Shown here piece after piece: positions 55,654 through 64,000 of a DNA stretch of 64,000 nt; positions within the stretch are counted from its first letter, which is position 1, and the number at the start of each line of letters is the position of its first letter. The notes beneath the pieces were generated by a model. That model had not been told where the DNA came from, made no database searches, and was given only the letters and a program-made list of their open reading frames with translations. Made by a program: the position numbers and the translations under genes. Origin of the DNA: Sphingomonas sp. S-NIH.Pt15_0812 (lineage in GTDB: Bacteria > Pseudomonadota > Alphaproteobacteria > Sphingomonadales > Sphingomonadaceae); the NCBI RefSeq assembly GCF_003951315.1, contig NZ_QLJH01000003.1:1-64000 (forward strand), read 5' to 3'.

Positions 55654-55753
55654 CCTACCGTGCTCCTGCGGAGGCAGGAGCCTGGAGCCGGGTGAAACAA
55701 CGCCTTGCGGGGTGTGCAACCTCGGGCTCCTGCCTCCGCAGGAGCACGGTAGG
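55654..55753. repeat. REP/BIME-like element: 29-bp perfect inverted repeat
   Basis: Arms 55654-55682 and 55725-55753 are exact reverse complements, with 42 nt between. Each arm itself folds as CTCCTGC-GGAG-GCAGGAG. It lies in the 240-nt gap between mmsB and the enoyl-CoA hydratase gene and may end or tune the transcript. Confidence 0.85.
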
Positions 55754-55809
55754 ATTGCCGACGGCTTTCCTACCGGATCGCCAGCCGAATGCGGTGCCTC
55801 ATACTCCCC

Positions 55810-56586
55810 TCACCGCCCGCTCCACGCACCGGCGCGCTTCTCGACGAACGCCGCCATGCCCTCCTTCTGGTCGGCCGAGCCGAACATCCCGTGGAACAGT
55901 CGCCGCTCGAACTGCACGCCCGACGCCAGCCCGGTCTCGAACGCGTAGTTGACCATCTCCTTGTTCGCCAGGATCGCAAGCGGGGCCATGCCGGCGATGG
56001 TGGTGGCGGTCTTCACCGCCTCTTCGACCAGATCGGCGGCGGGGATGACCCGGCTGACCAGCCCGGCGCGTTCCGCCTCGGCGGCGTCCATCATCCGGCC
56101 GGTCAGGCACATCTCCATCGCCTTGGCCTTGCCGACCGCGCGGGCCAGCCGCTGCGACCCGCCCATGCCCGGCGTCACCGCCAGCTTGATCTCCGGCTGG
56201 CCGAACTTCGCATTGTCCGCCGCCAGGATGAAGTCGCACATCATCGCCACTTCGCAGCCGCCGCCCAGCGCATAGCCGGACACCGCCGCGATCACCGGCT
56301 TGCGCGTGCGGGTGAACTGGTCCCAGCCGGCGAAGAAGTCGTGCGCGTACATGTCGGCAAAGCCTTGCGCCTGCATCTCCTTGATGTCCGCGCCCGCCGC
56401 GAACGCCTTGGCGCTGCCGGTCAGCACCGCGCAGCCCTGGCTGGGGTCCGCCTCGAACACCGCCATCGCCGCCAGCAGGTCGGACAGGAGCTGCGCGTTG
56501 AGCGCGTTCAGCGCCTCCGGCCGGTTGAGCGTGACGAGCGTGACGGGGCCACGCTGCTCGACCAGCAGGGTTTGATATTCAGCCAT
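55810..56586 (-). CDS. Enoyl-CoA hydratase
   Basis: A 258-aa crotonase-fold enzyme. Visible are [29 protein letters not shown] (oxyanion region), [42 protein letters not shown] sequence with both catalytic Glu positions (CEV... and PEI), and the C-terminal helix. It presumably hydrates methacrylyl-CoA in the valine pathway. The ATG at 56586 has GGAG 6 nt upstream and overlaps the end of the preceding hydrolase gene. Confidence 0.92.
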   Translation of the reverse strand: MAEYQTLLVEQRGPVTLVTLNRPEALNALNAQLLSDLLAAMAVFEADPSQGCAVLTGSAKAFAAGADIKEMQAQGFADMYAHDFFAGWDQFTRTRKPVIAAVSGYALGGGCEVAMMCDFILAADNAKFGQPEIKLAVTPGMGGSQRLARAVGKAKAMEMCLTGRMMDAAEAERAGLVSRVIPAADLVEEAVKTATTIAGMAPLAILANKEMVNYAFETGLASGVQFERRLFHGMFGSADQKEGMAAFVEKRAGAWSGR

Positions 56587-57661
56587 GATCGTCTCCATCG
56601 GGGGTCCAGGCCTCGGTCTCGGGCAGGGGTGCGAAGATCTGGTCGATCAGATGGTCGCTGACGCCGTCCAGCGTCGCCGGCTGCCAGCGCGGCGACTGGT
56701 CCTTGTCGACGATCAGCGCGCGCACGCCCTCGACCAGGTCGTGGCGCTGCACGACGCGCGAGGCGACCGCATATTCCTGTCGCATCTCGTCCTCGAAGGT
56801 CGCCATGCTCCGGCCGTCGAGCACCAGTTTCAGCGACACCTTGAGCGCCTGGGGCGACTTGGTCGCCAGCGTCGCATGCTGCGCCCTCGCCCAGTCGCCG
56901 CCATCCGCCTCCAGCGCGGCGACGATCTCCTCCATCCGGTCGGCGGCGAAGAGGCGGTCGATCGCCTCCCGATCCGCCAGGATACGCGCCTCGGGCGCCG
57001 GCGCCGACAGGTCGGACAGGATCGCCTCGATAGCCTGCGGATCGGCAGTGATGCGGTGCTTGGCCTCGTCCAGCGCGGCGGCGGACAGATAATGGGTGGC
57101 GAGACCCAGCGCATGCGCCTCCGCCCCGTCCAGCCGGTGGCCGGTCAGCGCCAGATAGACGCCGATCCGCCCCGGCAGCCGCGACAGATACCAGCCGCCG
57201 CCGACATCGGGGAACAGGCCGATCCCCGTCTCCGGCATGGCGAACTTCGTATTCTCGGTCGCGATGCGGTAGCGGCTAGGCATGGCGATCCCGACGCCGC
57301 CGCCCATGGTGATGCCGTCCATCACCGCGACGATCGGCTTGGCATAGGTGAACAGCCGCGCGTTCAGCCGATATTCGGTGGCGAAGAAGCGCCGCGCCGC
57401 CGCGCCGTCGCCCGCGCCGCTTTCCGCGATCAGGCGGATGTCGCCGCCCGCGCAGAAGCCGCGCGACCGCTTCGGGTCGCCATCGGGGGCCGGCAGATGG
57501 TCGAGGATGATCGCCTCGACGCCGGGCTCCATGCGCCATGCCTCCAGCGCCGACAGCATGGCGACGCACATGTCGCGATTGAGCGCGTGGATCGCCTGTG
57601 GCCGGTTGAGTCGCAACCGCCCGACCGCGCCCTCGGTGGTGGCGATCAGGTCCTGGGTCAT
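56579..57661 (-). CDS. 3-hydroxyisobutyryl-CoA hydrolase
   Basis: A 360-aa member of the crotonase superfamily, longer than the hydratase. It has [16 protein letters not shown], the HIBYL-CoA hydrolase pattern [31 protein letters not shown] with [17 protein letters not shown], and the extended C-terminal part. It releases 3-hydroxyisobutyrate, the substrate of mmsB. The ATG overlaps the stop of the acyl-CoA dehydrogenase gene (ATGA). Confidence 0.92.
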   Translation of the reverse strand: MTQDLIATTEGAVGRLRLNRPQAIHALNRDMCVAMLSALEAWRMEPGVEAIILDHLPAPDGDPKRSRGFCAGGDIRLIAESGAGDGAAARRFFATEYRLNARLFTYAKPIVAVMDGITMGGGVGIAMPSRYRIATENTKFAMPETGIGLFPDVGGGWYLSRLPGRIGVYLALTGHRLDGAEAHALGLATHYLSAAALDEAKHRITADPQAIEAILSDLSAPAPEARILADREAIDRLFAADRMEEIVAALEADGGDWARAQHATLATKSPQALKVSLKLVLDGRSMATFEDEMRQEYAVASRVVQRHDLVEGVRALIVDKDQSPRWQPATLDGVSDHLIDQIFAPLPETEAWTPDGDDHG

Positions 57662-58803
57662 GCCCGCGTCAGCTCCCGGCCGATGATCATGCGCATCACC
57701 TGGTTGGTGCCCTCCAGGATCGAATGGACGCGCAGGTCGCGCCAGAAACGCTCGATCGGATAGTCCATCAGATAGCCATAGCCGCCATGGAGCTGGAGAG
57801 CGCGGTCGACGATCGCCGAGCCGTTGTCGGTCGCCAGCCGCTTGGCCATGGCGGCGAACTTGGTCTTGTCGGGCGCACCCGCCGTCACCTTGGCGGCGGC
57901 CATGTAGAGCAGCGCGCGCGACGCCTCCAGGTCGGTCGCCATGTCGGCGAGCGTGAACTGCGTGTTCTGGAAATCGGCGATCGGCTGGCCGAACTGCTGG
58001 CGGTCGCGGGTATAGGCGATCGACTCGTCCAGGCAGCGTTGCGCGCCGCCCAGCGAACAGGCGCCGATGTTCAGCCGCCCGCCGTCCAGCCCGGACATGG
58101 CGATGCGGAACCCCTCACCCTCCGCGCCGACCAGATTCTCGGCCGGCACGAACACATCCTCCAGGACGACCTGCGCGGTCGGTTGCGAATGCCAGCCGAG
58201 CTTGCGCTCGTTCGCGCCGAAGGAGACGCCGGGCATGTCCTTCTCGACCACCAGGCACGAGATGCCGCGCGCCTTCTCCTCGCCGGTGCGGACCATGACG
58301 ACATAGACGTCGTTCTCGCCGCCGCCGGAAATGAACTGCTTGGTGCCGGTCACGCGCCAGCCCTCGCCATCGCGCACCGCGCGCGTCTTCAGCGCCGCCG
58401 CGTCGGAGCCGGACGAAGGCTCGGTCAGGCAATAGCTGGCGATCCGGTCCATCGTGACCAGCGAGGGGAGATATTTCTCCTTCACCCGCGCCGATCCGAA
58501 GGCGTCGATCATCCACGACGCCATGTTGTGGATCGAGATGAACGCGCTGGTCGACGGGCAGCCATAGGCCATCGCCTCCATGATCAGCGCCGCCTCCAGC
58601 CGGCCGAGCGCGATGCCGCCCGATTCCTCGGACACGTAGATGGAGGCGAAGCCCAGCTCCGCCGCCGCCTTGATCGTGTCGCGCGGAAAGATGTGCTTCT
58701 CGTCCCACTCGGCCGCGAAGGGGGTGATGCGGTCGGCGGTGAAGCGGCGCGCCAGCTCCTGGATCTCGCGCTGGTCGTCCGTCAGGTCGAATTGATTTTC
58801 CAT
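57658..58803 (-). CDS. Acyl-CoA dehydrogenase (probable isobutyryl-CoA dehydrogenase)
   Basis: A 381-aa FAD enzyme. Signatures are YCLTEPSSGSDAAALKTRA (FAD/substrate region), GTKQFISGGGENDVYVVMVRTG, QFGQPIADFQNTQF and LHGGYGYLMDYPIERFWRD near the C-terminus. The catalytic Glu lies in LEGTNQVMRMIIGREL. The operon context (methacrylyl-CoA hydratase, HIBYL-CoA hydrolase, mmsA, mmsB) points to isobutyryl-CoA as substrate. Confidence 0.92.
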   Translation of the reverse strand: MENQFDLTDDQREIQELARRFTADRITPFAAEWDEKHIFPRDTIKAAAELGFASIYVSEESGGIALGRLEAALIMEAMAYGCPSTSAFISIHNMASWMIDAFGSARVKEKYLPSLVTMDRIASYCLTEPSSGSDAAALKTRAVRDGEGWRVTGTKQFISGGGENDVYVVMVRTGEEKARGISCLVVEKDMPGVSFGANERKLGWHSQPTAQVVLEDVFVPAENLVGAEGEGFRIAMSGLDGGRLNIGACSLGGAQRCLDESIAYTRDRQQFGQPIADFQNTQFTLADMATDLEASRALLYMAAAKVTAGAPDKTKFAAMAKRLATDNGSAIVDRALQLHGGYGYLMDYPIERFWRDLRVHSILEGTNQVMRMIIGRELTRA

Positions 58804-58812
58804 GGCTCTCTC

Positions 58813-59331
58813 TCAGGCGGGACAGCGAACGTAACGGCTGGTCTCGGACTTCCCGCCCGGCACCGCCTTCTGGCGCACCAGCATCTTGATGTCCTCCAGC
58901 AGCGTCAGGGTCGTCCGCTCGGTCCAGTTCGCCCCCTCCCCGTTCATCGGCAGGTCGAAGGTGATCTGGGTCGGCTGCGTCTGCGTGATCTTCGTTGCTT
59001 GCCCACGCGATTCGAAGAATTCCAGGCGGTTGCCGGCGATGGTCAGCTTGCCCTTGTCCGCGCCGGTCGAGGGGTCGCAATCGGCGGCGCTCATGCCCCA
59101 GCGGCCCTGGAAGCGGGCGGGGATGGCCGTTAGCGGAGCCGGGCCGGGCACCCCGGCATTGCCCCGCGATCCCAGCGGCACGACGCTGTTCTGGGGATCG
59201 TCGGTCAGGTTTTCCGGCGTCTGCTCCTGCACCTGCGCGACCGGGACCTCGTCGCTCTGATTGTTGCCCGAGCCGCTGCCCCCGCTACACGCGGCGAGCA
59301 ACAGGCTGGTGGCGATCACGACATGGCGCAT
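58813..59331 (-). CDS. Hypothetical lipoprotein inside the valine operon
   Basis: A 172-aa protein with a lipoprotein signal (MRHVVIATSLLLAACSGG; lipobox LAAC). Mature sequence begins with a Ser/Gly/Asn linker, then a compact domain with RFQGRWGMSAADCDP, LTIAGNRLEFFES and TERTTLTLLEDI, ending SRYVRCPA. This WG...DC...L.I....L pattern occurs in small sphingomonad lipoproteins of unknown role. It lies between mmsA and the acyl-CoA dehydrogenase gene on the same strand, with gaps of 30 and 9 nt. It has no visible link to valine. Confidence 0.75.
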   Translation of the reverse strand: MRHVVIATSLLLAACSGGSGSGNNQSDEVPVAQVQEQTPENLTDDPQNSVVPLGSRGNAGVPGPAPLTAIPARFQGRWGMSAADCDPSTGADKGKLTIAGNRLEFFESRGQATKITQTQPTQITFDLPMNGEGANWTERTTLTLLEDIKMLVRQKAVPGGKSETSRYVRCPA

Positions 59332-59361
59332 GGGTCCGGCTCCCTCGGGGCGATCCATGGT

Positions 59362-60903
59362 TCAGCCCATGGTCGGGATGACGAACGCGTCCTGCACCCG
59401 CGCGGGTCCGCCATCCTCCGCGCCGCGCGGCAGGTCGACCGCGCCGTCGGGCCAGCGCTGGGTCACGGTCTTGGTCCGCGTCCAGAAGCGCACGCCCTCC
59501 ATGCCGTGCTGGTTGATGTCGCCGAACGCCGAACGCTTCCAACCGCCGAAGCTGTGATAGGCGACCGGCACCGGGATCGGCACGTTGATGCCGACCATGC
59601 CGACATGGACGCGCGCGGCGAACTCGCGCGCGGCATGGCCGTTGCGCGTGAAGATGGCGACGCCATTGCCATATTGATGCTCGGAGGGCAGGCGCAGCGC
59701 CGTCTCGAAATCGGGCGCGCGCACGATCTGGAGCACGGGGCCAAAGATCTCCTCCTTGTAGCTCTGCATCGCCGGCGTCACCCGGTCGAACAGCGACGGG
59801 CCGATGAAGAAGCCCTGCTCATGCCCCTGGAGCGTGAAGCCGCGCCCGTCGACGACCAGTTCCGCGCCCTCGTCGACGCCGGTCTGGATCCATTGCTCCA
59901 CCTTCGCCTTGTGCGCGGCGTTGACGACGGGGCCGTAATGCGCCTCCGCATCGGTCGAGACGCCGACCCGCAGCGCCTCGATCGCCGGGATCAGCCTGGC
60001 GCGCAGCGCGTCGGCGGTCGTGTCGCCGACCGGCACCACCACCGGCAGCGCCATGCACCGCTCGCCCGCCGAACCGAAGGCCGCGCCCGCCAGATCGGCG
60101 ACCACCTGGTCCAGATCGGCATCGGGCATGACGATGCCGTGGTTCTTCGCCCCGCCCATCGCCTGCACGCGCTTGCCCGCCTCGACCCCGCGCCGATAGA
60201 CATAATGGGCGATGTCGGACGATCCGACGAAGCTGACCGCGCCGATCGCCGGATGGTCGAGGATCGCGTCGACCATCTCCTTGTCGCCCTGCACCACCTG
60301 GAGGATGCCCTCCGGCGCGCCGGCCTCGCGCATCAGCTCCGCCAGGCGCACGGGGACCGAGGGGTCGCGCTCCGACGGCTTGAGGATGAAGGCGTTGCCG
60401 CAGGCGATGGCGACACCGAACATCCACATCGGGATCATCGCGGGGAAGTTGAACGGCGTGATGCCGGCGCCGATCCCCAGCGGCTGGCGCATCGAATAGA
60501 CGTCGATGCCGGGGCCGGCGCCCTGGGTATATTCGCCCTTCAGCACGTGCGGGATGCCGCAGGCGAATTCGATCACCTCCAGCCCGCGCTGGATGTCGCC
60601 CTTCGAATCGGCGATCACCTTGCCATGTTCGGAGGACAGCAGCCGGGCGAGTTCGTCCATGTTCGCCTCGACCAGTTCCTTGAAGCGGAACATGACGCGG
60701 GCGCGGCGCTGCGGGTTGGTGGCGGCCCAGCCGGGCTGCGCGGCCTGCGCGACGGCGACCGCGCGGTCGAGGTCGGCGGCGGTGCCCAGCGGCACCCGGG
60801 CCTGCACCTGGCCGCTATTGGGGTCGAACACCTCGGCGATCCGGCCGCTGCCGGGCGTGGCGGTGCCGGCGGCCCCGCCGATCACATGACCGATCGTGCG
60901 CAT
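59362..60903 (-). CDS. mmsA: Methylmalonate-semialdehyde dehydrogenase (CoA-acylating)
   Basis: A 513-aa aldehyde dehydrogenase superfamily enzyme converting (methyl)malonate semialdehyde to propionyl-CoA or acetyl-CoA. It has the MmsA-type GAGITPFNFPAMIPMWMF, AVSFVGSSDIAHYVYRRG, MGGAKNHGIVMPDADLD, and the catalytic Cys in GSAGERCMALPV. It leads the valine genes on the minus strand, 38 nt downstream of the B12 uptake genes. Confidence 0.95.
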   Translation of the reverse strand: MRTIGHVIGGAAGTATPGSGRIAEVFDPNSGQVQARVPLGTAADLDRAVAVAQAAQPGWAATNPQRRARVMFRFKELVEANMDELARLLSSEHGKVIADSKGDIQRGLEVIEFACGIPHVLKGEYTQGAGPGIDVYSMRQPLGIGAGITPFNFPAMIPMWMFGVAIACGNAFILKPSERDPSVPVRLAELMREAGAPEGILQVVQGDKEMVDAILDHPAIGAVSFVGSSDIAHYVYRRGVEAGKRVQAMGGAKNHGIVMPDADLDQVVADLAGAAFGSAGERCMALPVVVPVGDTTADALRARLIPAIEALRVGVSTDAEAHYGPVVNAAHKAKVEQWIQTGVDEGAELVVDGRGFTLQGHEQGFFIGPSLFDRVTPAMQSYKEEIFGPVLQIVRAPDFETALRLPSEHQYGNGVAIFTRNGHAAREFAARVHVGMVGINVPIPVPVAYHSFGGWKRSAFGDINQHGMEGVRFWTRTKTVTQRWPDGAVDLPRGAEDGGPARVQDAFVIPTMG

Positions 60904-60941
60904 CGAAACTCTCCTGCTCTTTTTTTGCCGCTTTGTCCGGT

Positions 60942-61727
60942 TCAGCCCTCCGATACAAGTCCGATCCGGCCGATCGGCACCGGCAGGCGGCGGCCCGCCT
61001 CCTCGACCATCGCGACGCGCACGCCGAAGGTCGCGGCCAGCCGCTCCGCCGTCAGGACCTCGCCGGCCGGACCGAAGCCGGCGACGCGGCCCCGGTGGAG
61101 CAGCAACACGTCGTCGGCCGCGCGCGCCGCCTGGACCAGGTCGTGCAGCACCACGACCACCCCCGCGCCCGTCGCCGCGACGCCGCGCAGCCGGTCCAGC
61201 AAGTCGATCTGATGCGCCGGGTCCAGGCTGGCGAGCGGTTCGTCGGCCAGCAGCCAGTCCGGCTCCCCCGCCAGCACCCGCGCCAGCAGCACGCGCGCCC
61301 GCTCACCGCCCGACAGCGTGCCGACCGGGCGGTCGGCGAAACCCTGCGTCGCGGTCGCCGCCATCGCCGCCGCGATCGCGGCGCGGTCGGCGTCGGACTC
61401 GCCATAGCGCGCACCCCGGTACGGCAGCCGGCCGAGCGCGACGACCTCGGCGGCGCGCATGTTCCAATGGACGGTCGCATCCTGCGGCAGATAGCCGATG
61501 CGACGGGCGCGGGCCTCGGCGGCCAGCGATGCGACCGGGCCGCCGTCCAGCGTGATCGCGCCGTCATGCGGCAGCAGCGCGGCGACGGCCTTGACCAGGC
61601 TGCTCTTGCCCGCGCCGTTCGGGCCCAGGATCGCGGTGATGCGGCCCGGCTCCAGCCGCGCCGAGACGTCCGCCAGCACGCTGCGGCCGCCGAGCGTCAC
61701 GCCCACCGCATCGAGGATCAGCGCCAT
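60942..61727 (-). CDS. ABC transporter ATP-binding protein, B12/iron-complex type
   Basis: A 261-aa ATPase: Walker A GPNGAGKSSL, Q-loop region IGYLPQDATVHW, signature LSGGERARVLLARVLAGEP, Walker B DWLLADEPLASLDP and switch His in VVLHDL. It belongs to the FecE/BtuD/HmuV group. It overlaps the permease gene upstream (61718-61727). Confidence 0.93.
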   Translation of the reverse strand: MALILDAVGVTLGGRSVLADVSARLEPGRITAILGPNGAGKSSLVKAVAALLPHDGAITLDGGPVASLAAEARARRIGYLPQDATVHWNMRAAEVVALGRLPYRGARYGESDADRAAIAAAMAATATQGFADRPVGTLSGGERARVLLARVLAGEPDWLLADEPLASLDPAHQIDLLDRLRGVAATGAGVVVVLHDLVQAARAADDVLLLHRGRVAGFGPAGEVLTAERLAATFGVRVAMVEEAGRRLPVPIGRIGLVSEG

Positions 61728-62686
61728 GCGTCGTGCCTCGCGCGGAGCAGCAGCCACAGGAAGAAGGGCGCGCCGATCAGCGCCATGGCGACGCCCAGCC
61801 GTATCTCGCCGGCGCCGGGGGTGAGCCGCACCAGGCTGTCGCCCGCCAGCACCAGCGCCGCCCCGCCCAGGCTGGCGGGCAGCAGCAGCGCGCCCGGCCG
61901 ATGGCCGAAGAGCGGGCGGAGCAGATGCGGCACGATCAGGCCGACAAAGCCGATCACCCCCGTCACCGCCACCCCCGCGCCGATCGCGAGGCCGGTGCCC
62001 GCAACCACCAGCAGCCGCAGCCGGCCGAGCCGCACGCCCAGCGACCGCGCCGCCGGCTCGCCCAGCGCCAGCGCGTCGAGCGACCGGCCGGTCAGCGCGA
62101 GCAGCAGCGCGCCGAGCGCCATCGGCGGCACGGCCAGCACGACGTCGGGCCAGCTCCGGTCGGTCAGCGCGCCCATCAGCCAGTCCATCGCCTCCGCCAC
62201 CACATAGGGATTGGGCGCGACCGAGATGGTGAAGGCGGTCAGCGCCCCCGCCAGGCTCGCCAGCACCGTGCCCGCCAGCACGAAGGTGACGGTGGAATCG
62301 GATCGCCAGGTCAGCGCCGCGAGCAGCGCCATCGCCCCGCCGGCCGCCAGGATCGCGGCGACGAACACGCCCGCCCCGCTGGCGGCGGCGAAGACGATCG
62401 CCACCACCGCACCCAGGGCCGCCGCCGACGAGATGCCGACCACGCCCGGATCGGCCAGCGGATTGCGCAGATAGCCCTGCAACACCGCGCCCGACAGGCC
62501 GAGCACCGCGCCCAGGGCCAGGGCCAGCACCGCGCGCGGCAGGCGAAGCTCCGCCACGATCCACCAGCGCGGATCGCCCGAGAACCAGGCGGTCAGCGGC
62601 ACCACCGCCTTGCCGCAGGCGAGCGAACCCAGGAACAGCGCCGCCACCAGCAGCGCGAGCATGGTCAGATGGATCGATCGGCTCAT
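61718..62686 (-). CDS. FecCD/BtuC-type ABC transporter permease
   Basis: A 322-aa inner-membrane protein with about ten helices. The FecCD patterns ELRLPRAVLALALGAVLGLSGAVLQGYLRNPLADPGVVGIS and GVIGFVGLIVPHLLR (with the coupling helix to the ATPase) are clear. It pairs with the ATPase downstream and the binding lipoprotein upstream. The ATG at 62686 overlaps the stop of the binding-protein gene by 4 nt; upstream frame is non-family. Confidence 0.93.
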   Translation of the reverse strand: MSRSIHLTMLALLVAALFLGSLACGKAVVPLTAWFSGDPRWWIVAELRLPRAVLALALGAVLGLSGAVLQGYLRNPLADPGVVGISSAAALGAVVAIVFAAASGAGVFVAAILAAGGAMALLAALTWRSDSTVTFVLAGTVLASLAGALTAFTISVAPNPYVVAEAMDWLMGALTDRSWPDVVLAVPPMALGALLLALTGRSLDALALGEPAARSLGVRLGRLRLLVVAGTGLAIGAGVAVTGVIGFVGLIVPHLLRPLFGHRPGALLLPASLGGAALVLAGDSLVRLTPGAGEIRLGVAMALIGAPFFLWLLLRARHDAWR

Positions 62687-63471
62687 GGCCCCTCCTGGCG
62701 GATCGCCGCGAGCCGGTCGAGCGCCGGCGGAATCGCGGGACCGCCGCAATAGAGCAGGGCCGGGTCGATCGTCGCCGCCCGGCTGTGCGGCAACAGCCGT
62801 TCGCGCAAGCTTGCGAGCCGGTTGCGGTCGGGCGCGATCACCAGGTCCGGCGGGTGCGCGACCAGCGTCTCCGCCGGCAGCCGCCCGGTAAAGGCCAGGC
62901 CATAGCCCGCCGCCGCATTGGTCAGGCCGACATGGGTCATCGCTTCATCCAGCAAGGTGCCGCCGCCATTGGCGAGGTCGCCGGAGATATAGAGCAGGGC
63001 CCGTGGCCGCCGCGCATCGGTCGGCCGGGTGCGGCGGAGCGCCCGTTCGACGTTCTGGACGATCCGCTCGCCGGCCGGAACCGCCCCCACCGCCCATGCC
63101 AGTTCGCGCACCTGCGCCTCGCTGGCGGCGATGGTGGCGGGGATGCCGAGATAGAGCGTCTTCAGCCCGGCGCGGGCCCAGGCCTCCCGCGTGGCGGCTG
63201 CGGTGAAGCTGGAGGCGACGACCAGGTCGGGCCGGAGCGCGATCACCTCCTCCGCCGTTCCCGCCGTGGCGCGGAAGCGGCGCGCAAGGGCGAGCGGGAT
63301 CGAGGAGGCGCCGGGCGTTTGCGAATAATGGCTGATCGCGGCGATGCGGGCGGGCGGCACCATGTGCACCAGCATCGCATCCGCGCACGGATTGGTCGAG
63401 ACGATGCCCCCGCCCCCGCCCGGCGGCTGCGCGCAGCCGGCGAGCAGGAGGGCGAGGACCAGCGCGCGCAT
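62683..63471 (-). CDS. Substrate-binding lipoprotein, BtuF-like
   Basis: A 262-aa periplasmic binding protein with lipobox LLLAGC near the N-terminus, then IVSTNPCADAMLVHMV, AEEVIALRPDLVVASS and HPPDLVIAPDRNR, as in BtuF/FhuD-type proteins. The NPCAD segment and the neighbouring receptor favour cobalamin. The ATG follows the receptor stop by 1 nt. Confidence 0.88.
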   Translation of the reverse strand: MRALVLALLLAGCAQPPGGGGGIVSTNPCADAMLVHMVPPARIAAISHYSQTPGASSIPLALARRFRATAGTAEEVIALRPDLVVASSFTAAATREAWARAGLKTLYLGIPATIAASEAQVRELAWAVGAVPAGERIVQNVERALRRTRPTDARRPRALLYISGDLANGGGTLLDEAMTHVGLTNAAAGYGLAFTGRLPAETLVAHPPDLVIAPDRNRLASLRERLLPHSRAATIDPALLYCGGPAIPPALDRLAAIRQEGP

Positions 63472-63472
63472 C

Positions 63473-64000
63473 TCAGTCGAGCGTCACGCGGATGCCGCCA
63501 TAGGCGGCGCGGCCATAGGTGCCGTAGCCGGCGATGACCCGGTAATCCGCGTCGAACAGATTGTCGACGCGACCATAGACCGACAGGCGATCGCCGATCG
63601 GCAGTTCGGCGCGCAGGCTGGCCAGCGCATAGCCGTCCAGCCGGACGCTGTTGGCGGCGTCGTCGTAACTGTCGCCGACCATCTGTACCGTGCCGCCGAC
63701 CGACAGGCCGAAGGGCAGCCGATAGTCGACATTGACCGCCGCCGTCTCCTTGGGCCGGCGCGCCAGATCGAAGTCGAAGGCCGCGCCGGGCGTGCGGTTG
63801 CGGCTGTCGATATAGGAGACGTTGCCGGACACGGTCAGCGCATCGACCGGGCGCAGCGCGACGGTGAACTCGACACCCTCGGCCCGGGTGCGCTGGATAT
63901 TGTCGTAACGGCCGAAGGGATAGGCCGCGCACTCGGTCGCGCCGGCGCAGTTGCGGAAGCTGATCTGGTTGCGCGTGTCGCGGTGGAACCAGGTCGCCCC
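63473..64000 (-). CDS. TonB-dependent receptor, BtuB-like (C-terminal part, runs off right edge)
   Basis: The last 175 residues of a TonB-dependent outer-membrane receptor. Alternating beta-strands appear (RAEGVEFTVALRPVDALTVSG, RRPKETAAVNVDYRLPFGLSVGG, VYGRVDNLFDADYRVIAGYGTYGRAAYGG), where VDNLFDADYR is a typical receptor end motif. The ARRP-T-VN pattern and downstream BtuF/C/D-type genes favour a cobalamin receptor. The protein ends IRVTLD instead of with an aromatic residue. The N-terminus and any cobalamin riboswitch are beyond the window. Confidence 0.88.
   Translation of the reverse strand, partial: GATWFHRDTRNQISFRNCAGATECAAYPFGRYDNIQRTRAEGVEFTVALRPVDALTVSGNVSYIDSRNRTPGAAFDFDLARRPKETAAVNVDYRLPFGLSVGGTVQMVGDSYDDAANSVRLDGYALASLRAELPIGDRLSVYGRVDNLFDADYRVIAGYGTYGRAAYGGIRVTLD

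Noticed and set aside
60904..60941. Cobalamin riboswitch in front of mmsA
   Set aside because: The gap is only 38 nt, too short for the element. Any such riboswitch would be upstream of the TonB receptor, outside the window.

Overview
The window is GC-rich (roughly two thirds G+C), densely packed alphaproteobacterial DNA and most likely comes from a Sphingomonas-like member of the Sphingomonadaceae. The main reasons are the alphaproteobacterial flagellar regulators FlbT and FlbD, the CobS/CobT pair, a membrane protein type common in sphingomonads, small REP-like palindromes, and the codon bias. This assignment is inference from gene content; no search was run.

Layout. 1-34 is the start of an IS630-type transposase running off the left edge. 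0.2-16 kb holds housekeeping genes: a PEP-CTERM protein, a GT-C-like membrane protein, marC, folD, yggU and yggT, argB, a queuosine precursor transporter, a nucleoside transporter, then a tightly overlapping cyclophilin-queA-EF-hand-tgt-small-protein run, a DUF421 protein and a tandem M16 peptidase. 16-40 kb is a large flagellar locus: flgL-flgK-flgE (minus); flbT-fliI-fliJ-transglycosylase (plus); a block of three genes (sigma-like protein, unknown 161-aa protein, double-XRE regulator); flgB with a 946-aa beta-propeller protein (minus); and fliG-fliH, fliF-fliN-flbD-flhA-fliK-flgD (plus). No fliC, fliM, fliPQR, flhB, motAB or flgC is present, so the flagellar genes are split over several loci. 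40-54 kb holds an unknown exported 806-aa protein, bioF-bioD-bioA, cobS-cobT, tRNA-Arg(ACG), a GH5-GH27 galactomannan pair, a PAP2 phosphatase, a CitE-like lyase with galE, and msrA. 54.7-60.9 kb is a valine catabolic cluster (mmsB, enoyl-CoA hydratase, HIBYL-CoA hydrolase, acyl-CoA dehydrogenase, a lipoprotein, mmsA). 60.9-64 kb is a vitamin B12 uptake set (ATPase, permease, binding lipoprotein, and the C-terminus of a TonB-dependent receptor).

The most interesting region is the flagellar locus. Its FlbD has lost the features needed to work with sigma54: GAFTGA reads GAFPEA, the Walker B aspartate is Arg, and the sensor II arginine is Gly. Its DNA-binding C-terminus is intact. I see no -24/-12 promoters at the flagellar operons. 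Instead there are TATAAT-like boxes and palindromic CGGCA-N5-TGCCG boxes next to the flgE/flbT and fliF promoters. The same locus encodes a sigma70-family protein with a strongly diverged region 4, and a regulator with two XRE domains and a catalytically dead S24-like domain. Together these suggest a flagellar control circuit rewired away from the Caulobacter sigma54/FlbD scheme. That is a hypothesis from sequence only.
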